From Castellaniella sp047971665 (GTDB lineage Bacteria; Pseudomonadota; Gammaproteobacteria; Burkholderiales; Burkholderiaceae_B), in NCBI RefSeq assembly GCF_047971665.1, contig NZ_JBKEAA010000019.1, forward strand, positions 1-64,000: a stretch of 64,000 bases of DNA, written 5' to 3'. The notes under the pieces are model-generated. The model worked only from the letters and a program-made list of their open reading frames with translations. It was not told the DNA's origin and made no database searches. The position numbers and the translations under genes were made by a program. Shown piece by piece: positions 8,166 through 17,762 of the stretch. The stretch's first letter is position 1. Each line of letters starts with the position of its first letter.

Positions 8166-9176
8166 TCAGGCGCTCTGGTGATAGCCCTGCACGCGTTCGA
8201 CTTCTTCGCGCGATCCCAGGATGACGCCGACACGCTGATGCAGGGCGTCGGGCAGGATGTCCAGGATCCGGCCCGCGCCATCGATCGCGCAGCCCCCGGC
8301 CTGTTCGACCAGGAAACTCATGGGGTTGGCTTCGTACATCAGGCGCAGCTTGCCCTTGCGTCCGGATGCGCGGGCATCGCGGGGATACATGAAGACGCCG
8401 CCGCGCGTCAGGATGCGGTGGACATCGGCCACCATGGACGCGATCCAGCGCATGTTGTAGTTCTTGCCCAGTGGGCCGGTCTCGCCTTGCAGACATTCGT
8501 CGATGTAGCGGCGCACCGGGGCTTCCCAGTGCCGCATGTTCGACATGTTGATGGCGAATTCCTGTGTCTGTTCGGGCAGGCGGATGTGTTCATGCGTCAG
8601 CAGCCAGGAGCCCATTTCGCGGTCCAGGGTGAACCCCATGACCCCGGCGCCCACAGTCAGGACCAGCATGGTTTGCGGGCCGTAGATGGCGTAACCGGCG
8701 GCGACCTGGCGGGTGCCTGGCTGCAGGAAATCCACCTCGTCGATCTCGCGGCCCGCGGCCTCGGCGGGGGCCTGCAGCACGGAGAAGATCGTGCCGATGG
8801 ATACGTTCACGTCGATGTTCGAGGAGCCGTCCAGGGGATCGAAAAGCAGCAGGTTCTGGCCCTTGGGGTAGTGGTTTGGAATGCGGTGGATGGTCTGCAT
8901 TTCCTCGGAGGCCATGGCCGCCAGATTGCCGCCCCATTCATTGGCCTCCAGCAGAATCTCGTTGGACAGCACGTCGAGTTTTTTCTGGACCTCGCCCTGG
9001 ACGTTTTCGGTGCCCAGGCTGCCGAGCACGCCGCCCAGTGCGCCCTTGCTGACGGCGTGGCTGATCGCCTTGCAGGCGCGAGAGACGGTCTCGATCAACA
9101 GCCGGACCTCGGCCGACACGGCCTTGTGCTCGCGCTGCTGTTCGACCAGATACTGGGTCAAAGTCTTGTATTTCAA
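8166..9176 (-). CDS. fbp: Fructose-1,6-bisphosphatase class I
   Basis: Fbp removes the 1-phosphate of fructose 1,6-bisphosphate in gluconeogenesis. The 336-residue protein has the metal-binding FDPLDGSSNIDVNVSIGTIFS near 118-138, the ARASGRKGKLRLMYEANPMSFLVEQAGG segment, and MYPRDAR. Length agrees with the class I family. It stands alone between qor and pepN. With the glycerol operon at the far end of the window, it gives the route from glycerol to hexose phosphates, though no direct linkage is seen. Confidence 0.97.
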   Translation of the reverse strand: MKYKTLTQYLVEQQREHKAVSAEVRLLIETVSRACKAISHAVSKGALGGVLGSLGTENVQGEVQKKLDVLSNEILLEANEWGGNLAAMASEEMQTIHRIPNHYPKGQNLLLFDPLDGSSNIDVNVSIGTIFSVLQAPAEAAGREIDEVDFLQPGTRQVAAGYAIYGPQTMLVLTVGAGVMGFTLDREMGSWLLTHEHIRLPEQTQEFAINMSNMRHWEAPVRRYIDECLQGETGPLGKNYNMRWIASMVADVHRILTRGGVFMYPRDARASGRKGKLRLMYEANPMSFLVEQAGGCAIDGAGRILDILPDALHQRVGVILGSREEVERVQGYHQSA

Positions 9177-9227
9177 AGTGGTTCCCCGATAGGTGGATGG
9201 GCTTTCGTGTTGCGTGTTCAGTGGTGC

Positions 9228-12008
9228 TCAGGCTCCTAGCGCCTTGGAGATGATCTCGCGGACATTGCGCGACAGGCTGGACGCCGCCAGCACGCGTTGC
9301 AGAGCCGCCTGCATGCCGGCCTGGGCAACCGGTTCATGGCGCGCCCAGTTGTCGAAGGCGCGCGACAGCCGGGCGGCGACCTCGGGATTCAGGGCATCGA
9401 GCGCCAGGACCTGTTCCGCCCAGAAATCATAGCCTTGCGGCGTGTGCAGGTTACCAGGGTTGTCCAGGCAGAAGCGGAAAACGACCGCGCGTGCGCGGTT
9501 GGGATTGCGCAGCGAAAAATCCGGCAGCGCCATCAGGGCGCGGACGCCGTCGACGGTGCAGCCGGGGGCGCTGGCCTGGACACCGAACCAGCGGTCCAGC
9601 ACCAATGGGTCGTCGTGCCAGCGGGCATGGAAATCGGCCAGGGGGTCCGCAGCCGCCTGCGGTGCGTGCTGCAGCAGGGCCGTCAGTGCGCCCAGGCTCT
9701 CGGTCATGTTGCGGGCCTGGCGGTATTGGGCCAGGGCCAGCTCGACCGCGTCGGGCGCTTGTCCTGCCAGCAGATTGTCCAGTGCCAGATTGTGCAGGGC
9801 GCGGCGGCCCGAAGAGAGGGGGTCCGGCGCATAGGGACGGCCGTCGTCGGCCAGGTCGTCGTAGGTGGCGCGCCAAGCGTCGGACAATGACGCTCCCAGG
9901 GATTGCCGGGTGCGGGTCCAGGCGGTCACCGCGGCCAGGGGATCCATGGGCTCGCTGCGATCGATGACCTCGCGCACGGCGGGCAGCGCCAGCAGCCGCG
10001 CGCGGTAGGCGGGTGACAGAGTCTGGTGGTCCTCCCCGTTGCCAGCACGTGGCCTGGCGCCGGAGGCCGCCGTGTTGCGGGCCGGGGCGACGCCATGCCC
10101 GGCGGGATCGAGGGCGGCGCGCCAGATCGACAGCAGCGTGTCCGGGGCCGGTTGCGCGGTGCCTTCGCGATCGGCTCTCATGCAGCCCTGGAGATGACGA
10201 TGTGCGGTTTCCTGGGCGGCATCCCAGCGGGCAAAGGGGTCCGGGTCATGGCGCGCCAGCAGCGCGAGGTCGTCTGTCGTGCGGTCGGTTTCCAGGATGA
10301 CGGGAGCGGAGAAGCCGCGCAGCAGAGACAGGACAGGCGCGCTCGGGATGTCCGTCAGGGTCCAGGTCTGGCTGGTTTCGCGCAGTTCCAGAATGAGGGT
10401 GTCGAGGATCTCGTCGTCCTGCCGCAGGGGCAGGGCGCGGCCCTGCGCGTCGATCAGGCCGATTGCGACAGGGATGTGCAGCGGCAGCTTTTCGGCGGGC
10501 GGCGATTGACGGGTTTCCTGCCCCACAGGAGCGCAGTGCTGTTCGAGCGTGATGCGGCAGGTGCCTGTGGCAGGATCATAGTGCGAGCGCACCCGGACGC
10601 GCGGTGTGCCGGCCTGAGCGTACCAGCGCCGGAACATGGAAAAATCCTGGCCGGGGTGCTGCTGTGTGTAGACGGATTCCATGGCATTGACGAAGTCATC
10701 GCAGGTCACGGCCTGGCCGTCATGGCGGCGAAAATATTCCTCCATCCCGGCGCGAAACCCCGATTCGCCCAGCAGGGTGTGCTGCATGCGGATGACTTCC
10801 GCGCCTTTTTCGTAGACCGTGGCCGTGTAGAAATTGCCGATTTCCTGGTAGCTGTCCGGCCGGATGGGATGGGCCATGGGGCCGGCGTCCTCGGGAAACT
10901 GAGCCAGGCGCAGGGTATGCACGTCGTCGATGCGTTTGACGGCCCGGGCGCTGGCGGCCTCGGCGGGGGACAGGCCTTCGGCCAGCATGTCGGCGGAGAA
11001 TTCCTGGTCGCGGAAGACCGTCAGGCCCTCCTTGAGGGACAACTGGAACCAGTCGCGGCAGGTCACGCGGTTGCCGGTCCAGTTATGGAAATATTCATGG
11101 CCGATCACCGCTTCGATGCCGCGATAGGCCGCATCCGTGGCGGTCGAGGGGTCGGCCAGCACATAGGCGGCATTGAAAATGTTCAGGCCCTTGTTCTCCA
11201 TGGCGCCCATGTTGAAGTCGCGCGCGGCCACCACCATGAACCGATCCAGATCCAGTTCAAGGCCGAAACGCCGCTCGTCCCAGTGCAGGGCGTTTGTCAG
11301 GCAGTCCAGCGCCCAGCGGGTCTGCGCCTGATAGCCCTTGTCGCTGTAGACCTGCAGCAGCACTTCGCGGCGGCTGCGGGTGGTGTCGGTGCGTTCGATG
11401 CAGTCGAAATCGCCGGCCACCAGAGCGAACAGATAGCAGGGTTTGGGGTGAGGATCTCGCCACAGTGCCTGGTGGCGGCCATCGGGCAGGCCGGCCTGTT
11501 CGATCAGGTTGCCGTTGGACAGCAGCAGCGGATAGGCAGCCGGGTCGGCCCGCAGCAGCACCTCGAAGCGCGCCATCACGTCGGGACGATCCGGAAACCA
11601 GGTGATGCGGCGAAAGCCCTGGGCTTCGCACTGGGTGAAGAGCTTGTCGCCCGAGACATACAGTCCCATCAAGGTGGTGTTGTCGGCCGGGCGGCACAGG
11701 CTGACGATGCCGATGGTGAAGGATTTGCCATGTCCTGGTGGCACAAGACTGAGGGCGCCATCGGCCAGCTGATATTCGTCGGCGCTCAGAGGGCGGCCGT
11801 CGAGCCGGACCTCGATCAGTTCCAGATCCTCGCCTTGCAGCATGAGCGGCGTGCCCGGCGCGGTGCCCGGTGCGAATTCGAAGCGCAGCTCGGAACGGAC
11901 CCGGGTGGATTCCGCGGCAAGATCGAATTCCAGCCGCACCTGTGGCAGGCGGTAGGGATAAGGAGCGTAGTCCTGGCGAAAGATGGTGGGGGCGATATCC
12001 GTACGCAT
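9228..12008 (-). CDS. pepN: Aminopeptidase N (M1 family)
   Basis: This 926-residue cytoplasmic zinc aminopeptidase removes N-terminal residues from peptides. It has the exopeptidase motif GAMENKGLNIFN and the zinc site HEYFH, at about 304-308, followed by the downstream glutamate in TCRDWFQLSLKEGLT. The C-terminal DUF3458 Ig-like and helical domains are complete. The start is set at the ATG 12008 (MRTDIAPTIFRQDYAPYPYRL), where homology begins. The open frame continues to 12308 but that extension is low-complexity and unlike the family. The product is slightly longer than E. coli PepN because of insertions in the C-terminal half. Confidence 0.95.
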   Translation of the reverse strand: MRTDIAPTIFRQDYAPYPYRLPQVRLEFDLAAESTRVRSELRFEFAPGTAPGTPLMLQGEDLELIEVRLDGRPLSADEYQLADGALSLVPPGHGKSFTIGIVSLCRPADNTTLMGLYVSGDKLFTQCEAQGFRRITWFPDRPDVMARFEVLLRADPAAYPLLLSNGNLIEQAGLPDGRHQALWRDPHPKPCYLFALVAGDFDCIERTDTTRSRREVLLQVYSDKGYQAQTRWALDCLTNALHWDERRFGLELDLDRFMVVAARDFNMGAMENKGLNIFNAAYVLADPSTATDAAYRGIEAVIGHEYFHNWTGNRVTCRDWFQLSLKEGLTVFRDQEFSADMLAEGLSPAEAASARAVKRIDDVHTLRLAQFPEDAGPMAHPIRPDSYQEIGNFYTATVYEKGAEVIRMQHTLLGESGFRAGMEEYFRRHDGQAVTCDDFVNAMESVYTQQHPGQDFSMFRRWYAQAGTPRVRVRSHYDPATGTCRITLEQHCAPVGQETRQSPPAEKLPLHIPVAIGLIDAQGRALPLRQDDEILDTLILELRETSQTWTLTDIPSAPVLSLLRGFSAPVILETDRTTDDLALLARHDPDPFARWDAAQETAHRHLQGCMRADREGTAQPAPDTLLSIWRAALDPAGHGVAPARNTAASGARPRAGNGEDHQTLSPAYRARLLALPAVREVIDRSEPMDPLAAVTAWTRTRQSLGASLSDAWRATYDDLADDGRPYAPDPLSSGRRALHNLALDNLLAGQAPDAVELALAQYRQARNMTESLGALTALLQHAPQAAADPLADFHARWHDDPLVLDRWFGVQASAPGCTVDGVRALMALPDFSLRNPNRARAVVFRFCLDNPGNLHTPQGYDFWAEQVLALDALNPEVAARLSRAFDNWARHEPVAQAGMQAALQRVLAASSLSRNVREIISKALGA

Positions 12009-12177
12009 GATTCTGTTCCGAAAAGCATGTCTGCAGCCCCATTGTAGTCGGCCCTTTACGGCATGACCGGGCTGTATCGGAGTGCAACGGCCAGTTGTTC
12101 GCCGGCCATCGCAGCGCCTATGATGGCGCGATGGATCGCGTTTGGGCGCAATCCGCAGGATCGGTTGATGGATCAGA

Positions 12178-12831
12178 ATGGAGCGCGTGATGGTGGGTCG
12201 TGGTTTGGCGTTGACGAGGATGGAGCGCGGATGGCTCCGTTGCTTGTCCGGATTATGTCTGGCGCTGCTGTTGGGCGGGTGTGCCTCGGTGTTTTCGGCG
12301 CAGGTCACGCGCTATCAGCAATGGCCGGAGAATACCCAGGGGGCGACCTACTGGATCGAGGCTGACGAAACGCAGCGCAATAATCTGGAATTTCAGACCT
12401 ATGCCGATACGGTGCGCGCCGCCTTGGGGCCGACCGGACTGGTCGAGGCCAGGTCGGCCGCGCAGTCTCGTTTCAAGGTGCATATGGAATACGGCAGCCC
12501 CCAGGAAAGGCTGTGGCGCCAGGAATTCGTGGACCCCATGATGTATTACGGAGGGATCTACGGGCCTTATGGCGGGTTTTATCATTCACGCTGGGCGTGG
12601 GGCATGGGGCCGGAGATTCAAACCGTCGCCGTCGATATTTATCGACTGACCCTCTCTGTGCGGATCGATGACAAAGCGCAGCAGGGGCGTGAGGTCTATC
12701 GCGCGACGGCGGTTGCGACCAGTCGTCGCAATCAGTTGGGCGCGGCCATGCCGTATCTGGCGCGCGCCCTGTTCGATCATTTCCCCGGCCGCAACGGCCA
12801 GGTCGTCAAAGTACGCTATCCTTTGGAATGA
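12178..12831 (+). CDS. DUF4136 domain lipoprotein
   Basis: The product is 217 residues from the ATG at 12178, or 203 from the ATG at 12220, which gives a more compact signal peptide (MERGWLRCLSGLCLALLLGGCAS). LLLGGC is a lipobox, so the protein should be lipid-anchored and face the periplasm. The remainder, about 180 residues with a Tyr/Gly-rich middle (PMMYYGGIYGPYGGFYHS) and conserved YRLTLSVRI, fits the DUF4136 family of unknown function. It stands alone, convergent with the H-NS-like gene. No strong ribosome binding site picks the start. Confidence 0.8.
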   Translation: MERVMVGRGLALTRMERGWLRCLSGLCLALLLGGCASVFSAQVTRYQQWPENTQGATYWIEADETQRNNLEFQTYADTVRAALGPTGLVEARSAAQSRFKVHMEYGSPQERLWRQEFVDPMMYYGGIYGPYGGFYHSRWAWGMGPEIQTVAVDIYRLTLSVRIDDKAQQGREVYRATAVATSRRNQLGAAMPYLARALFDHFPGRNGQVVKVRYPLE

Positions 12832-12837
12832 ATCCTC

Positions 12838-13209
12838 TCAGCCGGCCTTGTCGGCGATCAGGAAGGTCTCGCGCGGCGTACCGGCGGCTTCGGCTTCGCT
12901 GATCCAGCGCGGCGCCTTGCCCCGGCCCGTCCAGGTGGCCTGGGTCTCGGGATGGCGGTATTTTGGGGCGACCACCCGCTTGGCCGTGGCACTCGTCTTG
13001 CGGGGTGCGGCGGGCTTGCGGCCGGGCGCCTTGCGGTTGAAAGCGGCGGAGACTTCTTCGAGGGTAATGTCGTATTCGCGCATCGAGCGCACGATCGCGG
13101 CGATCTTGGGTTTGCGTTGCTTGGTCTGCAATGTCTGGATTCTTTTCTGGAGCTTGGCCATTTCTTTTTCTAGACGGGATTTTTCGGTGGTATAGCTGGG
13201 ACGGGTCAT
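12838..13209 (-). CDS. H-NS-like nucleoid-associated protein
   Basis: The 123-residue basic protein has an N-terminal coiled-coil oligomerisation region (about 8-50, rich in Lys/Glu/Leu), a Lys/Pro/Ala-rich linker (60-80) and the C-terminal DNA-binding motif TWTGRGKAPRWI at about 92-103. This is the H-NS-type AT-hook-like loop seen in Bordetella and Burkholderia H-NS proteins. Such proteins bind A+T-rich DNA and silence transcription. Its own upstream region (13210-13374) is clearly A+T-richer than the surroundings, which allows autoregulation, an inference. Confidence 0.88.
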   Translation of the reverse strand: MTRPSYTTEKSRLEKEMAKLQKRIQTLQTKQRKPKIAAIVRSMREYDITLEEVSAAFNRKAPGRKPAAPRKTSATAKRVVAPKYRHPETQATWTGRGKAPRWISEAEAAGTPRETFLIADKAG

Positions 13210-13374
13210 TCATAGCTCCGTTGGGGATCGATCAATATGATGGCGGGATTCAAAAATCGTATTTGAATACCGGGATTGATTTTAATCTTGTTTCAAAAGA
13301 TGTGCGCAATATTTATATTCCAGCGTGTGGACATGGAGCGACATCCTTTCAGCTTTTAGTAATCAGGAGAATTC

Positions 13375-14193
13375 ATGAGCAGTGGTGATCTTTCGATGCG
13401 TATTGCTGCGGTGCAGATGGTGTCGGGCCTGGACGTGACCGGTAATCTCGAGCAGGCTGCCCGGGGCATCGAACAAGCGGTCTTGCAAGGCGCATCGCTG
13501 GTGGCGCTGCCCGAGTATTTTTGTTTTATGGGGCAGCATGACAAGGATAAGCTGCCGCTGGCCGAAATGCCGGGTGAGGGGCCGATCCAGACCTTTTTGG
13601 CGGAACAGGCGCGCCATCATGGTATTTGGCTGGTGGGCGGCACGTTGCCTTTGCGCAGCCCGGATGCGGACCGGATTTATAACACATGCCTGGTGCATGA
13701 TCCCCAGGGCCAGGTCTGCGCGCGTTATGACAAGATCCATCTGTTCAGTTTCCATCGGGGGCAGGAGTCCTATGATGAGTCCCGGGCGATTCGCCCGGGG
13801 GATGATCCGCCCCAGGTTTTCGATATGCCGTTCGGGCGTACGGCCCTGGGGATTTGCTATGACCTGCGATTCCCCGAGTTCTTTCGCGCGCAGGGCGATG
13901 TGCGGCTGATGGTGTTGCCGGCGGCTTTTACCTGGACCACGGGTTCGGTACACTGGGAAGTCCTGCTGCGCGCGCGCGCCATTGAAAACCAGTGCTATGT
14001 GCTGGCCAGCGCCCAGGGGGGGACGCATGCCAATGGCCGGCGCACCTGGGGGCATTCGATGCTGATCGATCCTTGGGGCGAGATCCTGGATTGCCTGCCC
14101 GAAGGTCCCGGTGTGGCGGCGGGAGTCATGGAAACAGATCGCCTGGCGGCGGTGCGGGAATCCCTGCCTGCGTTGCGCCATCGGGTGCTGTGA
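13375..14193 (+). CDS. Carbon-nitrogen hydrolase (Nit1-type amidase)
   Basis: The 272-residue protein is a nitrilase-superfamily amidase. The catalytic triad is visible: Glu in ALPEYFCFMG, Lys in ARYDKIHLFSF and Cys in LGICYDLRFPEFFR. The signature matches branch 10, the Nit/deaminated-glutathione amidase group, which hydrolyses deaminated glutathione to alpha-ketoglutarate and Cys-Gly; substrate is inferred. An excellent ribosome binding site (CAGGAG) precedes the ATG. tldD follows 58 bases later in the same direction, a pairing common in betaproteobacteria, so the two are probably co-transcribed. Confidence 0.9.
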   Translation: MSSGDLSMRIAAVQMVSGLDVTGNLEQAARGIEQAVLQGASLVALPEYFCFMGQHDKDKLPLAEMPGEGPIQTFLAEQARHHGIWLVGGTLPLRSPDADRIYNTCLVHDPQGQVCARYDKIHLFSFHRGQESYDESRAIRPGDDPPQVFDMPFGRTALGICYDLRFPEFFRAQGDVRLMVLPAAFTWTTGSVHWEVLLRARAIENQCYVLASAQGGTHANGRRTWGHSMLIDPWGEILDCLPEGPGVAAGVMETDRLAAVRESLPALRHRVL

Positions 14194-14251
14194 ATCATGC
14201 CCAGGACCGCGCGCGGGCGCGGGTCGATGTTCGATGGATGAATGGTGTCAG

Positions 14252-15706
14252 ATGAAACTTGTTGAGCCGGGCCTGGATGCTTTGAATGCTGCCAGGACGT
14301 TGTTGCTGGAACCGTGGGGGCTGGATGAGTCGCATCTGGCGCAGGCCTTGTCCGATATTCACAGCCATTGCGTCGATTATGCCGATCTGTATTTTCAGTA
14401 CAGCTGCGCCGAAGGCTGGAGTCTCGAAGAAAGCATCGTCAAGACCGGCAGTTTTTCCATCGACCAGGGGGTCGGGGTGCGGGCCGTCAGCGGCGAGAAA
14501 ACCGCGTTTGCCTATTCCGACAGTTTGTCGCCCCAGGCCCTGATGTCCTCCGCCCGAGCGGTGCGCACGATTGCGCGACAGGGGGCGGGCCGGTGCCGTG
14601 TGGATGGCGGGGTCGAAATGCCCCATCACTTGTATGCGGCCGTCAATCCCGTGGATTCGCTTTCCGCTCCGGACAAGGTAGCTTTGCTGGAACGGGTCGA
14701 GCGCATGGCCCGCGCCGCCGATCCGGAAATCATCCAGGTCATGGCCGGACTGGCAGCCGAATACGATGTCATTCTGGTGGCCGGCAGCGACGGCCGGCTG
14801 GTGGCCGATGTGCGCCCTCTGGTCCGGCTGTCACTGACCGTCATTGCAGAGCGCCAGGGGCGGCGGGAAATGGGTCACGGCGGTGGCGGTGGACGCACTG
14901 GCCTGACCTATTTCACCGACGACATCCTGCGTGGCTATGTGGACCGCGCGGTGCACGAGGCCCGCGTCAATCTCGAGGCCCGTCCGGCGCCGGCGGGGCA
15001 GATGGCGGTGGTGCTGGGCTCGGGCTGGCCCGGGATCCTGCTGCACGAGGCGGTGGGACACGGCCTGGAGGGTGATTTCAACCGCAAGGGGTCGAGCGTG
15101 TTTTCGGGCCGTATCGGCGAACGCGTGGCTTCGCGCGGCGTCACAGTGGTCGACGATGGCACGCTGGTGGATCGGCGCGGGTCGCTGAATGTGGACGATG
15201 AGGGGCATCCCACCCAGCACAATGTCCTGATCGAGGACGGCATCCTGCGCGGCTACATGCAGGATTCCATGAATGCTCGCCTGATGAAGCAGGCGCCGAC
15301 CGGCAATGGCCGGCGCGAGTCCTACGCGCACCTGCCCATGCCCCGCATGACCAATACCTACATGCTGGCCGGACGCGATGCGCCTGAGGACATCATTGCT
15401 TCGGTCGATCGTGGCCTGTATGCCGTCAATTTCGGCGGTGGTCAGGTCGACATCACCAGCGGGAAATTCGTGTTTTCCGCATCCGAGGCCTATCTGATCG
15501 AAAATGGCCGGGTCACGCACCCTGTCAAGGGCGCCACCCTGATCGGCAGCGGCCCGGAGGCCATGGGCCGGATCGCCATGATCGGCGATGATCTGGCGCT
15601 GGATTCCGGGGTCGGCACCTGCGGCAAGGAAGGCCAGAGCGTGCCCGTCGGGGTGGGCATGCCGACTCTGCGGATCGAAGGCCTGACGGTCGGCGGGACG
15701 GCGTAG
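14252..15706 (+). CDS. tldD: Metalloprotease TldD
   Basis: TldD, with TldE/PmbA, forms a zinc protease that degrades unfolded peptides and processes modified peptides such as microcin B17. The product is 484 residues with the zinc motif HEAVGHGLEGDF (HExxxH, near 264-269), the MNARLMKQAPTGNGRRESYAHLPMPRMTNT block and the C-terminal GTCGKEGQSVPVGVGMPTLRIEGLTVGG. The ATG at 14252 is chosen; ATG 14234 in frame would add six residues. The partner tldE is not in the window. Confidence 0.95.
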   Translation: MKLVEPGLDALNAARTLLLEPWGLDESHLAQALSDIHSHCVDYADLYFQYSCAEGWSLEESIVKTGSFSIDQGVGVRAVSGEKTAFAYSDSLSPQALMSSARAVRTIARQGAGRCRVDGGVEMPHHLYAAVNPVDSLSAPDKVALLERVERMARAADPEIIQVMAGLAAEYDVILVAGSDGRLVADVRPLVRLSLTVIAERQGRREMGHGGGGGRTGLTYFTDDILRGYVDRAVHEARVNLEARPAPAGQMAVVLGSGWPGILLHEAVGHGLEGDFNRKGSSVFSGRIGERVASRGVTVVDDGTLVDRRGSLNVDDEGHPTQHNVLIEDGILRGYMQDSMNARLMKQAPTGNGRRESYAHLPMPRMTNTYMLAGRDAPEDIIASVDRGLYAVNFGGGQVDITSGKFVFSASEAYLIENGRVTHPVKGATLIGSGPEAMGRIAMIGDDLALDSGVGTCGKEGQSVPVGVGMPTLRIEGLTVGGTA

Positions 15707-15726
15707 CCGCTTGCGGCGGTTGTCAC

Positions 15727-16251
15727 TTATTCAGAGGATTCCTGGTCTGATGTCTTGATCAGCCGGATGGCGGGCGGGGCCTCCTCTTTGGGGGCGGTCG
15801 TCTCCTGGGGGGTGGACGATCCCTCGATGGTGGTGATGAATGCGTCCCTGGCCGACTCGATGGCGGTGATGTTCCGGTACAGGATCTCTTTGAGCAGTTC
15901 GAGGTCGGGCAGTTTGTCGGGGCCGGCAATAAAGGCCTCGATATGGGCGGACGCGTTCCAGGTCTGGTCTTGTTCGGTCCACTGGACCGAAATCTTTGCC
16001 GCCTTGAATTTGCGGCTGACCTCTTCAGCGGCAATACAGAATTCGGTCTTGCCGAGCGCTTTGTTCTTGCTGTTGTCGTAAAAGTACGGGTAATCGATTT
16101 TCAGGAATTCGGGATCATCCTCGAGCAGGATGATGCAGAAATGGCCCAGTCCCGGCACCTCGAAACGGAGATCGCCGTCCGCGTCCTCCTGGGACTTGTA
16201 TTTCAGGGCTTCCTGGTACAGTTCTCGCAGTTTTGTTTTGTTGTCCGACAT
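15727..16251 (-). CDS. Conserved-looking hypothetical protein, possible YbjN/chaperone-like fold
   Basis: I do not recognise this 174-residue acidic protein. It has no signal peptide or membrane segment. The pattern of an N-terminal helix, then strand-rich segments (LRFEVPGLGHFCIILLEDDPEFLKIDYPYFY), then a helix (FCIAAEEVSRKFKAAKISVQW), strands and a long helix (LPDLELLKEILYRNITAIESARDAFITTI) recalls the YbjN / type-III-chaperone-like fold. That is a weak impression from pattern only. The last 30 residues are Pro/Thr/Glu-rich and probably disordered. It is convergent with tldD and stands alone. Confidence 0.75.
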   Translation of the reverse strand: MSDNKTKLRELYQEALKYKSQEDADGDLRFEVPGLGHFCIILLEDDPEFLKIDYPYFYDNSKNKALGKTEFCIAAEEVSRKFKAAKISVQWTEQDQTWNASAHIEAFIAGPDKLPDLELLKEILYRNITAIESARDAFITTIEGSSTPQETTAPKEEAPPAIRLIKTSDQESSE

Positions 16252-16404
16252 GGGCAGGCTCTTGTGTGCTCAGTATGGGTTGGATTATCCGGACGCCGCC
16301 CGGGCAAATCAAGTATCGCCTTGTCATCATTGCATTTCTTGACCCTGAGGCCGAGGCAGTGCGGAGGCTTGTGAGCACCCTGCACTCATGCGGGCGCCTC
16401 GCGT

Positions 16405-17610
16405 TTATTTCGTCTGTCCGAACACTTGCCGCAGATAGGCCAGGAATGTCTCGTCAGTGCAGTGGATTTTACCGGGGCTGTCAGGCAGCTTGGCTGTCGG
16501 CATGCCGTTGCACTGGAACAGTTTCATGACAATGTTCAGCGGCGTGGGACCCAGGTCGTTGGTCAGGTGGGTACCGATGCCAAAGGCCGGCTGCACCCGA
16601 TCGGCGAAGTGGCGGTACAGTTCCAGCGCGCGCGGCAGGTCCAGTCCGTCCGAGAAGACGAGGCGCTTGCCGGCCGGGTCGATGCGCAGCGACTGATAGT
16701 GCGCGATGGCGCGCTCGCCCCAGGCAATCGGGTCACCGGAGTCATGACGCAGCCCGTCGAACAGTTTGGCGAAATACAGGTCGAAATCCGCCAGAAAGGC
16801 ATCCATGCCCACCACGTCGGTCAGCGCGATGCCCAGGTCGCCCCGGTATTCCTGAACCCAATCCTCGAGCGCGGCGCGCTGGAAGTCGCGCAGACGGACC
16901 TTGCCGAACGCCTGATAGGACTGAAGATATTCGTGCGCCATGGTGCCCACGGGGGTCAGGTCGTGTTTGCGGGCCAGGAACACGTTGGAGGTGCCCGTCA
17001 GATAGTGCGGCACGTCCTGGCGCAGTTGCTGCAGGATTTCTTCCTGCCAGGCGCGCGAGAATCGTCGGCGCAGACCGAAATCCGAGATCAGCAAGGGAAA
17101 GCGCCGCGCGGGCTCGCGGCTGAATGCCTGCAGCAGGGAGATCTTGTCGCGCAGTCTGCGGCGGCCTTCGGCCAGCACTTCCGTTGTCTGATAGCGGCGG
17201 AAATACAATTCGTTGATGATGGCCAGCACGAAAACCTCGAAGGCCATGACATGGACTTGCGGGCCGCGCGCCACGACTTCCAGATCCCCACCTCGGGTCG
17301 TGACCCGGATGAAGTGGCGCTGGAAGTGGAACAGCGACAGAAAATCGACGAAGTCCGGCTTGATGTAACGCAGTCCGCGCAGATAGTCGAGTTCCTCGGG
17401 ATGGAAGCGCAGGGTGCACAAATGATCGAGCTGCCGGTCGAGTGCCGGCGCCAGTTCCGACAGCGCGGATTCAGGCCGGGTGCGGCAGATGAAGCGGTAT
17501 TCGGCCTGCGCGGCGGGATGCCGGTGCAGCATGGCCTGCCACATCGTAAACTTGTACAGATCGGTATCCAGCAGGGATTCGATCACGGGAACGAAGGATT
17601 CGGTCGGCAT
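16405..17610 (-). CDS. pncB: Nicotinate phosphoribosyltransferase
   Basis: PncB makes nicotinate mononucleotide from nicotinate and PRPP with ATP hydrolysis, in NAD salvage. The 401-residue protein begins ESLLDTDLYKFTMWQAMLHRHP and contains RRRFSRAWQEEILQQL, GTSNVFLARKHDLTPVGTMAHEYLQSYQAFG with the conserved His, and FSDGLDLPRALELYRHF. Length is typical of the E. coli-type enzyme. It is divergent from the acyl-CoA ligase gene and not linked to nadD. Confidence 0.96.
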   Translation of the reverse strand: MPTESFVPVIESLLDTDLYKFTMWQAMLHRHPAAQAEYRFICRTRPESALSELAPALDRQLDHLCTLRFHPEELDYLRGLRYIKPDFVDFLSLFHFQRHFIRVTTRGGDLEVVARGPQVHVMAFEVFVLAIINELYFRRYQTTEVLAEGRRRLRDKISLLQAFSREPARRFPLLISDFGLRRRFSRAWQEEILQQLRQDVPHYLTGTSNVFLARKHDLTPVGTMAHEYLQSYQAFGKVRLRDFQRAALEDWVQEYRGDLGIALTDVVGMDAFLADFDLYFAKLFDGLRHDSGDPIAWGERAIAHYQSLRIDPAGKRLVFSDGLDLPRALELYRHFADRVQPAFGIGTHLTNDLGPTPLNIVMKLFQCNGMPTAKLPDSPGKIHCTDETFLAYLRQVFGQTK

Positions 17611-17648
17611 GTCTGGGCGACCCGGAGGTGGGTGATGCGGTCCATGTT

Positions 17649-17708
17649 AGCGGATTTCAAACGCTTGTTGGAGATCAATGGCACCGCCCATTCCAGCGGA
17701 TTTCAAAC
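17649..17708 (+). repeat. 14-bp direct repeat upstream of the acyl-CoA ligase gene
   Basis: AGCGGATTTCAAAC occurs at 17649-17662 and again at 17695-17708, a 46-base period (about four helical turns), in the 152-base divergent spacer between pncB and the ligase gene. The second copy ends 55 bases before the ATG. Same-face repeats of this kind often bind a regulator; none is identified. Confidence 0.6.
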
Positions 17709-17762
17709 ACCGATCCAGGGTATAAAAAAGACAAAGATGTGGCATCGAACAGGAGGAATGTG

